Source: Adiantum capillus-veneris (Eukaryota > Streptophyta > Polypodiopsida > Polypodiales > Pteridaceae). Taken from it: a DNA stretch of 64,000 nt. Positions 1 to 11,246 of this stretch are shown one piece after another. A model generated the notes under the pieces. That model did no database searches. It was not told where the DNA came from and saw nothing but the letters and a program-made list of their open reading frames with translations. Positions within the stretch are counted from its first letter, which is position 1; every line of letters starts with the position of its first letter. Location of the stretch: contig CM043953.1 in the NCBI GenBank assembly GCA_014529385.2, positions 110,924,549 to 110,988,548 on the forward strand, written 5' to 3'. The position numbers were made by a program, and so were the translations under genes.

Positions 1-215
1 TAATGTAACAACGAGATAAGTGGTGCACCTCTCATTGACGATCACCGACGTACCGATAGGACCAACAAGCTTGGTCCATGACTCAAAGAAAGTGATAAGG
101 TGTTCGTCAAAGGTGATAGGGTGTCCATAATTGGTTAACATGCCCCCTTTCTTGATGTAGATCCCGTACTCAGAAGCTAGTGAGGTGAATCTCGTTTGTT
201 GAGGTGGAAGAGCAT
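1..215 (-). CDS. Possible partial host exon, unknown product
   Basis: On the minus strand, 71 codons from 213 to the window edge are free of stops. The frame meets a TAA just upstream, beyond a good splice acceptor (pyrimidine-rich stretch ending in CAG, plus positions 216-220), so the open part begins where an exon would. The translation is protein-like, with a mixed hydrophobic and charged composition and no low complexity, and includes GIYIKKGGMLTNYGHPITF. I do not recognise the family. It differs from every retroelement domain elsewhere in the window. It could instead be an old transposon fragment. The rest of the gene would lie to the left of position 1. Confidence 0.35.
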
Positions 216-2335
216 CTGAGATTGAATGTCTTTAACTTTCTTCAAACAAAGTAAAATCAACCAAAAATGGCATAGTAATTGCATTCTCATGGAACATATA
301 TAATTAAAAAGCATATGCAGTGAATAGGCACACAGATTGATTGGTAATAAAATATTAAACATTTTTTCAATAGTAAACACTAAACTATAATATAATCAAA
401 CACATAAAGAACTTGTAAAGATAAAAAAACAAACAAGTTTAGGGTCACTAATTTAACGGTTGAGAGGCACCAGAGGTCAACTATTAATACCATGGGAAAT
501 CTTCTCAGTTCTCTCTATTCAATTAAGCTGTTTAATTGTGAGAGCAAAGTATTCATATCCGAGGGCTGACTAGAGGCTATACCTAGAAGACCTTCTACTG
601 AAGCTACAATAAAAAGAATTGCATATGAAATCATCACTTGAATTATTCCCTTTGTTTCACCCCCCAAAGTCTTTTCCACATTGATTCAATTTTGGATGTG
701 TGTGTTTATTATGTATGCCTTGGGATTTTTGCTTTTCAAGGAAAAGCGCCCACATTGGGAACCTCTAGGGCTCTAGTACCATAGGCAATATATGTGAATG
801 AAGTACCAAATCAAGGTGGGAGTCCTCTTCCAGCTTAAGATTTTACATTTTTGGCACTTTTGTATTGTTGTTTATTTATTTTTCACTGCATTTCAATTTT
901 GTACCTTTGGGGGATTATATTGGCATTGTTACCCTCCCCCTCCCCAGGCTCATCACAATAGTAAACTCTCTTTATAATACTTAAGCTAAAGCTCAAGAGG
1001 GATTTAGCCCACTAGAAAGCAGTAGTACATTGCATACAATGCTTCATAATATTGAGAACCTAAAGTAACCATTGACAATTAGGAAGGCATTTCCCATGGT
1101 ATCAAAAGAAGATCTCTAATGTCTATCTTAGCTAAGCTAGCTTAGTCAGACTTCTTGATTATTAAACCTAGACAAGGGACTATGACATAAAATTATATTG
1201 AATCTAATGTTTAATACAAAGCAAATGTGCTGAATATTTTTCTATCAATCACAATTAAAGCAGATAAGCATGGATGCTAAAAAAGACAAGAGGCAATGAT
1301 AATGGACAAGAAACACATGTTGGTGTTGATGATCACGCTCAATTTGAAAAGTGAACTAGACAAAGATTGCATGAAGTTCAAAATCCCAACTACTACAATG
1401 CATTCTTGTACACACTAAAAAACACAAGGAATACCTCTAGGAGGCACATCATTGGAAAGAGGCACCAACCTTTATTGAACACAATCAAAAAAACATAAAG
1501 AACCCTATCCTAAGTATTTGCACCCCCCTAGAGGGCCAAGGGAACATGATATTGTATAGATGGATGGGTAGCCCTAAGTCTAAACCCCTATCCTCTCATT
1601 GTTAAGAAAATTAAATTCATCATCAATGAGACCATACGTTCCATCCATGTTATCATGTAAATTTTCCTCATCATTAGATGCACGCATGTTCACTAAGAAT
1701 GTCACCAGGCGTGTATAGTCATTTTGCTTAAAAGGGTAAGCTTGTGCAATCAGAGAGACTTTCTCTACTAAGTAGGGATCAGTTAGTCAAGAGACATATC
1801 AAACATTGTAATTCCTCAAATTTTTTCTCACCCGCTAGTGTGTCTAGCAAATCCCATTTACAGGCAAACACGGAGTAGACTATGTGAAGCACTTGTGAAA
1901 AGTAAAAAGGGTACCTTCACCCAAGGTAGGGGTGGATGACTCTAGCATACTAGCCATACATGTACACATAGATAGATTTTGATTAGTGTGAAAATATTAC
2001 AAGGGTCATGTCAAAAGATCGTGTCCTTGTGCATATATAATGTGTTATTATGATTTTTGGGTAATGTACTAAAATTTGTAGGTTTCAAGATTTTTGTTTG
2101 GTGGCTCTTGCTCTTTCAAATATTTTATTTTTGTTTTCTTGAGTATAGGGCTATATATATACATTCCCTAATATTGAGAGATTGAGAGGTCAAGGAGGAA
2201 GGTTAAGAGGGGAGCAAATGAATGATGGATGTTAGCAACAAACACTCCCCGCTTCCTTGGGTAGATCATACCTTTTGGAACAATGTCCTCACCTTTTGAA
2301 ACCAATTGTTCCAAGTTGTAATGGGTGAAGACTTT
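216..2335. other. Unassigned AT-rich DNA
   Basis: No coding stretch, LTR pair, tRNA or tandem array was recognised here. If 1-215 is an exon, the right-hand part of this interval could be its upstream intron. It ends abruptly at the truncated left LTR of element A at 2336. Confidence 0.5.
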
Positions 2336-2645
2336 GATGCAAGAGAGCTACACAAGACAAGCACAAAGAACACAGAGATGGAAAGCTTCTTCTTCTTCTT
2401 CACAGAAAAGAGAGTACAAAAATGACTAAGTGCTAAAGCTGAAAAGTAGCACATATGTACATGCGGTCACTAAGTGTGAAATCGCTAGAAGCGTACTAGG
2501 CTGGCACTATAAGTGTAGTCCAGCTGTAGAATCACTGGCAGAGATCCTCCGTGTCGGTCACCTAACGCGCCAGTGAGTAAATGCAGTAAGTGGCCAAGAC
2601 CCGTAGTGGATGCTAGCTCAAGGTGTAGAGCTCGACATCTCAACA
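2336..2645 (-). repeat. Element A 3' LTR, truncated
   Basis: It matches the right LTR of A (7224-7531) nearly base for base. It ends at 2645 in CTCAACA, where the polypurine tract begins. The first 13 bases present in the other copies of the family (starting TGTAAAGAATGAG) are missing, and unrelated sequence lies at 2317-2335. Confidence 0.9.
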
Positions 2646-5600
2646 CTCCCCCTCGAGCTCTGCATGTCGCAGAGTCCAAGCATAGTCCGAAAACGTCGAA
2701 GCTTCTCAGCTCCGAGGGCCTTGGTAAAGATATCCGCTATCTGCTCCTCTGTGTTGACGTAGACCAAGTCGATGTCGCTTGCCAACACTCGCTCTCGAAC
2801 GTAGTGGTAATGGACCTCTATGTGTTTGGTCCTAGCATGGAACACTGGGTTCCTAGCCAACTGCATGCTGCTGAGGTTGTCACAATGAATGACAATCTGC
2901 TGGTCCACCTGCACTCCCAAGTCCTCAAGTAATGTGCGTAGCCAAGCTACCTCGCACGCCGCAACTGCTGCACCTCTGTACTCGGCCTCTGTGCTCGATA
3001 AAGCAACCGTAGGCTGCTTTTTGCTGCTCCAAGTAACAGCAGCACTCCCAAAAGAGAACATGAAGCCACTCGTAGATCTCCTATCAACAATGCTACCTGC
3101 CCAATCTGCATCTGTATACCCATACAATGCTAATGGTGCATCTGCTGCATAGAACAATGCGTAGTCAAGAGTCCCTTGCACATACCTAAGTGTGCGTCGT
3201 ACTCCATCCAAATGTGGCTTCCTCGGAAGCTGCATGAACTGACTCTCCAAGCCTACTGTGTAGCTCAAGTCTAGCCTTGTGATAGTCAAGTAGATTAGAC
3301 TACCCACCATCTTCCTGTACATATTGACATCCTCAACAACATCACCCTTCTCTGCACTCAACTTTGCATTCACATCCAGGGGAATGGAAATCGGCTTACA
3401 ATCAGCCATACCATACTTTGACAACATGTCCAAAGCATATTGTCTCTATGACATCCATACACCCTCTGGAGTCCTGATCACCTCAATGCCAAGAAAGTAG
3501 CGCAACTCACCCAAATCTTTCATTTCAAACTCCTGTTTGAGAAGACCCTTCACATGGTCAATCTCCATAGCATTGTCACCCACAATAATAAGGTCATCTA
3601 CATATATGGTAATGACCACAATCCCCACATCACTCTCACGTACATAGAGTGAATGATCAGCATGAGCTCTCCTAAAACCAATACTGACAAGATACTTGGC
3701 AATCCTGTCATACCATGCTCTAGAGCCTTGCTTCAAACCATACAAAGCTTTGAGAAGTCTGCATACATAATCTGGGTTACCTGGATCGACATAACCAGGT
3801 GGCTGATCCATATACACTTCCTCTTGCAACTCACCATTCAAGAAGGCATTCTTTACATCCATTTGATGCATAATCCATCCTCTAGATGCAGCCACTGCTA
3901 TGACAGCTCTCACAGTCGTCATCTTTGCCACTGGAGCAAAGGTCTCCTCATAGTCTATGCCATACGTCTGTGCATAACCCTTTGCGACCAGCCTTGCCTT
4001 GTGACGCTCAATGTTACCATCAGCCTTATGCTTGGTTTTATACACCCATTTACAGCCAATAGCTTTCTTGCCACTTGGCAATGGCACCAACTCCCATGTG
4101 TCATTTGCTTCCAATGCAGCCATCTCTTCATTCATTGCATCATCCCAATGCACATTTCCAACTGCATCCTCAAAACATGTGGGCTCCACATCCTGTATCA
4201 CCTTAGCCATGTAGGCTTGGTGATGCGCTAGATACCCATCATAAGTCAATTTCTGAACTGGATTTCTGACTCTATTAGATCTGCGCGGTCCTTGGTCACT
4301 CCTTTGCCCTCTAGCATCTTCTTGTACTTTCCTTACACCAGGTGTCCTGACAGCCGGAATTCCAAATTCCTCATCAAGACTTTGTTCAGAACCTTCTGAA
4401 TCCATGTCTACATGTGAAAAACCTGATGATGCATCAACCATAAAGGGAAGTTCATCAACCTTTTCCTTTCCTTTTCGTGATACATTCCCTGTACCTGTTG
4501 GTGGAGTAACCTGCGTACGTAGTCTACCATTCCATGGTTTCTCAACAGAGCCACGAGAAGAGGACTCTTGTGGTCCACTCAAAACCTGTGACTATGGTCT
4601 CACATTTTGTACAACCACATCATCTTTTACATCAGCCCCAGTAGTGCCATGTGCATTACTGTACCAGCTGCTCATCTCATCAAAGACTACATCTCTGCTC
4701 ACTCGTAATTCTCGTGTAGTAGGATTGTAGCACCTGTACCCCTTTTGTTCAAGGGAATATCCCACAAGAATACATTTCTCTGCTTTAGGATCCAATTTCC
4801 TACGCAACTCATCTGGTACATGCACGTAAGCTATGCAACCAAATACTTTCAAGTGTGCCAAATCAGGCTTTGTACCTGTAAACTTTTCCTCAGGTGTTAC
4901 ATCATGCACCGCAGCTGTAGGTGTCCTGTTCATAATGTACATAGCTGTATTTACAGCTTCATCCCAGAAATGATGAGGCATGTTCTTCTCATTCATCAAT
5001 GCACGTGCAACCTCTGCAATGTGCCTGTTTTTCCTTTCTGCGACCCCATTCTGCTGTGGAGTATATCTGCATGTAAACTGCCTGTGTATACCATGCATTC
5101 GCAGAAAATCTGAAAAATCATTGGAGAAGTACTCTCCCCCTCCATCTGACCTCAATGTCTTGATTTGCATATCTGTCTCCTTCTCAATCATGACTTTGAA
5201 GTCTTGAAAGTGACCAAACACTTCACTTTTGTTACGCATGAAGTAGACCCACACTTTCCTTGTATGGTCATCAATGAAAGAGACATAATACTTGCAACCA
5301 TGTATACTTGCAGTATCGGTTGGACCCCAAACATCTGTGTGCACCACCTCAAGTGGCTTTTCACATACATTGCGCTCATGTGGAAATGAGCCCTTTGACT
5401 GTTTTCCAAACTGGCATGCTGCACACACTTTATGCATACCATCCACCTTGAATTTGGGCAAACCTTTTACAATCTGTTTTGATTGCATGCTGCGCAATCT
5501 CTGCTCATTGACATGGCCAATGCGTTTGTGCCAAATGTCAACATCAGCCACAACACCTGTGCCCTGTGCAAATAATGCAGCTTTTACCTCAAGCATGTCT

Positions 5601-6967
5601 ACATTCAGCGTAAACATTCTGCCCACACATTTGCCCTCTGTGATCAGCTTACAGCCATTCTGGAAATCTTCTACATAACAACCATTTGGATTGAAGCGAA
5701 CCTGCAAACCCTGCTCAACCATTTGTCCAACAGAAACAAGATTCTTTGTAATGTTTGGGACATGAAGTACATCTGCTAAGTACTTTGATTTCCCACTCTT
5801 CGTATTTAGAGGTATGTCCCCTACATGAGCAATGGGGTGAGCTGTGTCATCTCCTGTCTGCACATAGCCTGACACATCTGGTTTGCGCATATCTCTAAAC
5901 CACTCTCCACGAGACGTCATGTGATTAGAGGCACCTGAATCCACATACCAAACATCATCTTGGGTGGAATTCTCTGCAGTCATTGTATTCATTACATGCT
6001 GCATAACAAACATGCGCTCGTTTTTGCTGTCATCTACATCTCTGCTAGTAGATGCATAGTTGCCCTGTTCTCTCTTCCTACTTGCTTTTCCCTTTGGACA
6101 GTCACGTGACATGTGACCTCTTTCACCACAAGTCCAACATTCTCTACTATCTGGAGTATGTTGCTGCCTGCTTGATTCTGCACCACGACCTCTTTGACTC
6201 CCCCTGCCTTGAGACTGGTTTCCCCTGCCACCTGTATTGTTTTGATTTGATTGACCTTCCAGAAATTGGCCCCTACAACCCCTTGGGCCTCGACCATGAC
6301 CTCTACCTCTACCTCTGTTGGAGTTAGAATAGAAGGCCTGTTCAGAATTATTTCTGCCATGAGAAGAAGATGTGTCAAGGTTCTTCTCCTCAAGAATAAG
6401 CATAGAAATCAAATCTTGGAACACGGGGATGTCGTCTCTTGTATTCATGGAAGACCTAAAATGTACATACTCATCTCCTAGACCATCCAAGCATGCACGG
6501 ACAATGTCATCGTCTTCCACTGACACTTTAATAGATCCAAGAGCCTCAATGATACTCTTGATCTTCAAGGCATAATCATTGATTGAGAGGTTGTTCCTCT
6601 TAACCTGATTTAGCTCCGACTTTAGTTGAAGCTTCCTGGCCTTGGTGTTCACCTCGAACACTCTGCCTAAGTTTCTCCATGCAATGGCGGGGGTTTCAGC
6701 ATCCTGTAGATAGCCCATCATGCCATCTGTGATGCTCATAGACAGCCAATACATCACTTTGCTCTGGCTTTGTTGCCAGTCCCTCAAAGCTTTCCTTTGT
6801 TCTGCTGTAGCATTTGCCTTGGGAATCTCTGGTTCCTTTTCATTGTCTCCTTCTACATAGTCCCAATAACCTTTTCCTTTTAGGAAATTTGTTATTCTGA
6901 ACTTCCATGCAGGGTAGTTATTTTTCTCAAGCTTCTCAGTAACAATCTGACTGAAACCGTCAGACAT
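2618..6967 (-). pseudogene. Element A gag-pol polyprotein (copia), two nonsense codons
   Basis: A single frame of 1,450 codons runs from the ATG at 6967-6965 to a stop 28 bases inside the 3' LTR. Domains in order (approximate residues): UBN2-type Gag from residue 1; zinc knuckle CWTCGERGHMSRDC near 275; aspartic protease with DSGASNHMT near 342; GAG-pre-integrase; integrase with HTDVWGP near 541 and TPQQNGVAERKNR near 635; reverse transcriptase with YVDDLIIV near 1121; RNase H with STEAEYR near 1326. This is the Ty1/copia order, with integrase before reverse transcriptase. TAG codons at 4592-4594 and 3446-3448 break it. Element B has CAG at both sites, so both are C-to-T changes. All catalytic motifs I can see remain. 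The element is recent but cannot make full-length product without readthrough. Confidence 0.92.
2646..2662 (-). other. Element A polypurine tract
   Basis: Read on the minus strand this is a purine-rich run containing GAGGGGGAG directly against the 3' LTR, the expected plus-strand primer of an LTR retrotransposon. Confidence 0.75.
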
Positions 6968-7198
6968 CTTGAAGCACCAAGACAAAATAGCTGCAATCTG
7001 CAAAAACCTGCAAATCTGCTGAACCTGCTATCGTGGTTCCTGTAACGCTTTCTACACTCAACGAGTGTCCACAATCAAGCGTACATACAACCACTGTACT
7101 TGTACAGTAAATCTCTGTATACTGCACTTTGGAGACCTGTTTTGCGAACGAAGGGATTGTGATGCTCTTGCTCTCTTAGCCTCTCTTGCCTGCACCAA

Positions 7199-7210
7199 GC
7201 TCTGATACCA
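7199..7210 (-). other. Element A primer-binding site (initiator tRNA-Met)
   Basis: Minus strand TGGTATCAGAGC directly abuts the 5' LTR. It is the complement of the 3' end of plant initiator tRNA-Met, the usual copia primer. Confidence 0.9.
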
Positions 7211-7531
7211 TGTAAAGAATGAGGATGCAAGAGAGCTACACAAGACAAGCACAAAGAACACAGAGATGGAAAGCTTCTTCTTCTTCTTCACAGAAAAGAG
7301 AGTACAAAAATGACTAAGTGCTAAAGTTGAAAAGTAGCACATATGTACATGCGGTCACTAAGTGTGAAATCGCTAGAAGCGTACTAGGCTGGCACTATGT
7401 GTAGTCCAGCTGTAGAATCACTGGCAGAGATCCTCCGTGTCGGTCACCTAACGCGCCAGTGAGTAAATGCAGTAAGTGGCCAAGACCCGTAGTGGATGCC
7501 AGCTCAAGGTGTAGAGCTCGAAATCTCAACA
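7211..7531 (-). repeat. Element A 5' LTR
   Basis: 321 bp, beginning TGTAAAG and ending CTCAACA on the plus strand. It is nearly identical to 2336-2645 and to both LTRs of element B. Its end at 7531 abuts coding sequence of another copia family. Confidence 0.92.
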
Positions 7532-7887
7532 CTGTGGCCGCCTCGAGTTGTGAGGCTGAGTACAGGGCAGTCTTCACAGCTACGGTTGAGTGTGTATGGC
7601 TCAGACGCCTTATGGCTGATTTGGGTGTTGGACAGGACACTGCCAACACTATCTACACTGGAAGTCAGAGCGCATTGGCAGTTGCGAGGAACCCAGTTTT
7701 TCATGCTCGCACAAAGCACATTGAGGTGCATTACCACTATGTCAGGGAGAGGCTCTCAGTAGAAGAGATCAGCTTGGCTTATGTGCCAACACAGGACAAC
7801 CTTGCAGATCTTTTCACAAAGGCATTGTCTCGTGAGAATCTTGAAGCTTTCCGCAAAGCTTTGGGCTTACTCCCCTTTGTGGACTGA
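7532..7887 (+). pseudogene. Element C2: RNase H end of a copia polyprotein
   Basis: This is the last 118 codons of a copia pol closely matching 15175-15530 of element C: SSCEAEYR, then HARTKHIEVHYHYVRER, then DLFTKAL, ending in TGA. Everything upstream is missing, replaced by the LTR of A. The catalytic aspartate of the YTDSQSA motif, intact in C, is glycine here (YTGSQSA). The frame is open back into the LTR of A, giving an accidental chimeric frame from 7459. Confidence 0.88.
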
Positions 7888-7962
7888 TCCTGTCCTCAGG
7901 GCACGGCACTTCCCTTTACTCATGTGCCAGCTCTCGTTCACCGCATCACTCCAGGGGGGATT

Positions 7963-8189
7963 TGTTACCATATACATGTGGTAGTGATGTGTGTGAACAC
8001 AATAGGACCGCCGGGACATTTTTTCCCTCTTTAGGAGGTTTTTTCCGCCGTGCATTGTATATACGCCCATCACTCTAGGGCTATCAATTTTTCCATTGCA
8101 CACTAAGTAACACACTCTCGATTGTGTGTCTCGAGCTTCCTTTGTCTTCTCCAAGCTGTGTGTGTTTCTATGCAACCCTAATTCCAACA
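7963..8189 (+). repeat. Element C2 3' LTR
   Basis: 227 bp, TGTTACC...CCAACA, homologous to both LTRs of element C. A purine-rich CCAGGGGGGATT precedes it, as in C. It marks the right end of the truncated C2 copy, which probably lies inside element E, since E sequence is recognisable from about 8563 onward. Confidence 0.9.
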
Positions 8190-8562
8190 TTGCCTAAGTC
8201 CAAAATTTTGATGTAATCTATATCATTTTTTCCAAAAAGCCTTGTAAAAGAGACAGTATGATTTTTGAGCCGAATGTTGTATAGTCTAAGATGTATTATT
8301 TTGTCATGAGGTGCCCTCCTACGTACACGACTTCTTGAGTCTAAGAAAGTAAAGATCTAGACTCATCCTGTTAGCTGAGGCTTTTTACCACCATTCAATT
8401 TTAATCTCAATGGGATTACCTACATCAGGAAGATCTACAAAATTTGTAAGGCATCAAAAAAAGAATCTTCTAAAATATGAGGAATCTCATGGCGTGCTAT
8501 ATATCAGTAGATAGAGCTTGAAGAGGACATTCTACCTATCAAACCTCTGCTAGCTTTGGAGT
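8190..8562 (-). other. Remnant after element E linker, no readable frame
   Basis: This lies between the C2 LTR and the last readable codons of E. Minus-strand translation is full of stops in all frames. It is probably decayed E sequence downstream of the protease linker. Confidence 0.4.
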
Positions 8563-10658
8563 TTATTTGCAAAAATTTATCCATGCGTCCGTTTTGGTAG
8601 AGAGAGGTAAAGTCAAACTCCTTAAAGGGCCCCTTTGTGAGTCCAAATTTTGCCTAATGGGAAACTTTGGTTGATAGACTTTTTGCTTTGGTTTCCATTG
8701 CATTGTTGGTGATGTGGCTCTTGATGTAGAGGCTTCGAGCGAAATTTGATGGAAGCTCGTTGAAGGTAAATTCATCTTGCGAGGTTGATATACTTCAGTG
8801 TTTACCTTAGCTTTACCTTTTTCTGCAATGCTTGGTTGATCCTTTTTTGCATTGACTTGATGTGCTTTTGGGATTTTTGATGGTGTTGTTGCTGAAGATT
8901 TTCCTTGTGGTTGAAAGAAGATGTTCCTTTAGCTTTTTGGCAAGACTAGACTCTCCTTGATATGATGGGATTCAGTTATGTGGAAAGTATCTTTATATTC
9001 CCCGATACTCAATTTGAGTACAGCTTCTGCCATGCCAAAGCTAGGAGTCGGCATTTTTGAACTTGTGTATACTATCTCCTCTAGCTCAGTGATTGGCGGC
9101 TTTCCCATGATGATCCACGTTCCATAAGTCATTAGATTTTTTGTTGCTTTTGGATCTATCACAGTTGAACTTGTGACTTTGAGTCCTGTTTCTCCGCATA
9201 TGCTAAATTTGAGCATCGTAGGAGACAATCGATCTTCTTCCTTATCCCTGTTCTTCTTTTGATCTTGCATTTTTTGAACATTTGACGTTGAATTTGGAAA
9301 ATTTTTTCCTTCATCTGCTTTCATTTGCACTTTTTTTGGACTTGGCTTCTTTGAAACAGCTTTTGTTGTTTCTTCAGGTATATCAATGATGACATATTCT
9401 TGTGGTTGCTCTGCTTCTTTCATGTGCACTTTGGCATCATGCTCCATGACGTAGCTATCTGTTTCAACTTTTCTTCTTTCACACTCACAAACTTCGTTAG
9501 CTTCCTTCAACACCTTTATCGTAAACAAGGGAGTTATATCATATCCATCTTCATCGCAAAATTTAGTCGGGGTCACCTCATTCACGCACACACCAAGAGT
9601 CACCAGTATTTGATCCCATCCAAAGGGTTCAAATAACTCCTTTGGGAATGGCTCTGGTACATATGCCTCATCTTCCACTGAATGCTCTACGATGCAATCT
9701 TCCTTTCTAAGACTTACGCTCTCAGGAGCTTCGTACATCCAAATATGCACTTTGCTTTCCAAATCAAGTGGGGAGTTTAAGTCTTCCCCTGGGGTACGCA
9801 CTACATCTCTATGACTATGATCTTTGACTATTTTCGTAGTAATTTCCTTGTGTCTTAAGTAGATATAGTCATAGCCTCAGTCTTGTACCATTTTGAGTTG
9901 ACGCATGAATGGTCTGCCCAATATGATAGCAAAGTTTCTGCTCTTGTCAAAATCCATTATGGAAAAGGTGTGCTCATACTCGATGCCACACGAGGATACA
10001 ATTATTTGTTCTAATATTCCAATCGGTTTTTCTGTGTATCCATCCGCTAATTGCAGTTTCATTTGAGTTTTCCTAAGAGCAAGCTTTCCCCATTTTTTCC
10101 ATACCTCTTTGGTTGCAATGGAAATTCCTGCCCCACTATCTAATATAGCAACCGTCTTTACTCCTTTGTACTCAAGTGGTAAGGTGGTTTTTCCTTCGTC
10201 TCCTTCACAATAGTCACCCACCTTATTTACCGGTACTCGCTTTGTCTGTCGCTTCTTCGGCAAGGTGTCCTCCATGTTTTTGTCTGCAAGTTGGTCATGA
10301 GAAGGGATTTTCAACCCCATGTTTTCAAGGTGTTTGCCCATTTCGCCCCATAGATGCTGTCTAATTTTTAGTAGCTCTGAGAGGTAAAGTGTGCATTGTA
10401 TAGGAGAAGACATCAATTCATGAAAGCTCTTGGTATCCATCATTTTTGGTGTGGCTTTCCACTGAGAAGGTACCCTTTTAACCTCGGATTTTGTTTCGAG
10501 TTCTCCTATGAAAGATGGCAAGGTCTTTAGAGAGCGTGGTTTACTCTCTTCAGATGTGACAGACCCGACATCCCCGTATAGAGATCTTATATCCCCAGGG
10601 AAAAATTCATGATCCATGTTTATCTCAAGAATAGGTGCTGACTGTAAAGTAGAACTAC
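8563..10658 (-). pseudogene. Element E aspartic protease and downstream linker (gypsy)
   Basis: One minus-strand frame runs from the C insertion point at 10658 to 8563. It contains a retropepsin domain with the catalytic motif AILDSGAGISI and the closing ILGRPFMRQ motif, followed by a long charged, lysine-rich linker. TGA at 9877-9879 and TAA at 8929-8931 interrupt it, but the same frame stays open on both sides of each. The TGA most likely replaces a tryptophan codon. At the upstream edge the codon phase matches 15838 exactly when the 5-bp duplication is counted once, so this and 15838-16540 were one reading frame before C landed. Reverse transcriptase is absent. Confidence 0.82.
10654..10658. 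repeat. Target duplication ACTAC, left of element C
   Basis: A 5-bp perfect direct repeat of 15833-15837 that directly abuts the C LTR. Confidence 0.9.
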
Positions 10659-10884
10659 TGTTACCATATACGTGTGGTAGTGATGTGTGTGAACACACTA
10701 GGACTGCCGGGGCATTTTTTCCCTCTTTAGGAGGTTTTTCCCCCCTGCATTGTATATACGCCCATCACTCTAGGACTATCTATATTTCCATTGCACACTA
10801 AGTAACACACTCTCTATTGTGTTTCTTGAGCTTCCTTTGTCTTCTCCAAACTGTGTGCATTTCTCTGCAACCCTAATTCCAACA
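10659..10884 (+). repeat. Element C 5' LTR
   Basis: 226 bp, starting TGTTACCATATACG and ending CTAATTCCAACA, paired with 15606-15832. An internal TGTATATACG is a possible promoter element, but I have no proof of it. Confidence 0.94.
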
Positions 10885-10886
10885 AT

Positions 10887-10899
10887 TGGTATTAGAGCA
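10887..10899 (+). other. Element C primer-binding site (initiator tRNA-Met variant)
   Basis: TGGTATTAGAGCA begins two bases after the LTR. It matches the initiator tRNA-Met complement TGGTATCAGAGC except for one C-to-T change. Confidence 0.85.
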
Positions 10900-11246
10900 G
10901 GTTGCATCCTCTCGGGCTTAGTCGCCAGCTGCTCAAGCACACACCTGCTCACTTTCTCTGATTTCAGTGAGCTTTGGCAAGCGTTCGTAGGTCAAAAAAT
11001 ACTTTGGGTGAGCTCATAGAGCTCGATCTGCTCGGATTTTTGATTTGGGCTCATTTCGGCCTCCGTTTCCACTACAGGCAGTACTGCACAGGCTATTTCG
11101 TCATTTTGGGTAGAATTTCTGTCAGTGCCCTTTTCTGCATAACAGGTTCCTTATAGTCTTCTACGGTTTGTGCTATATAGCACGTGTTGTTCCCGCTCCA
11201 TTTCTCCTATTTTCGGGCAGTTTTCACATCAAGTGCAGCATTTACC

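Larger units (their letters stand above)
2336..7531 (-). mobile_element. Ty1/copia element A, near-complete, no target duplication
   Basis: On the minus strand this has 5' LTR (7211-7531), initiator-tRNA-Met primer site, one long gag-pol frame, polypurine tract and 3' LTR (2336-2645, lacking the 13 outermost bases). It is the sister of element B, with the same LTR family and domain order. The polyprotein frame is intact apart from two nonsense codons. The outer flanks do not match: the left is unassigned DNA, while the right continues directly into the RNase H region of another copia family (C2). A deletion or ectopic recombination therefore removed the left flank, the LTR tip and the rest of C2. 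Confidence 0.9.

Noticed and set aside
2317-2335. TG at 2317 as the start of the A left LTR
   Set aside because: The bases 2317-2335 do not align with the first 13 bases of the other three LTRs of this family; similarity begins at 2336.
3653-4231. Plus-strand open frame of 192 codons (and its copy at 28744-29322)
   Set aside because: It is antisense to the reverse transcriptase of A and B; it exists only because the sense frame is coding.
7199-7210. tRNA-like sequences next to LTRs as tRNA genes
   Set aside because: Only the 10-13 bases complementary to a tRNA 3' end are present; these are primer sites, and no cloverleaf can be drawn.
7459-7531. N-terminal extension of the C2 frame into the A LTR
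   Set aside because: The open frame crosses an LTR boundary by chance; the LTR part is non-coding in every other copy.
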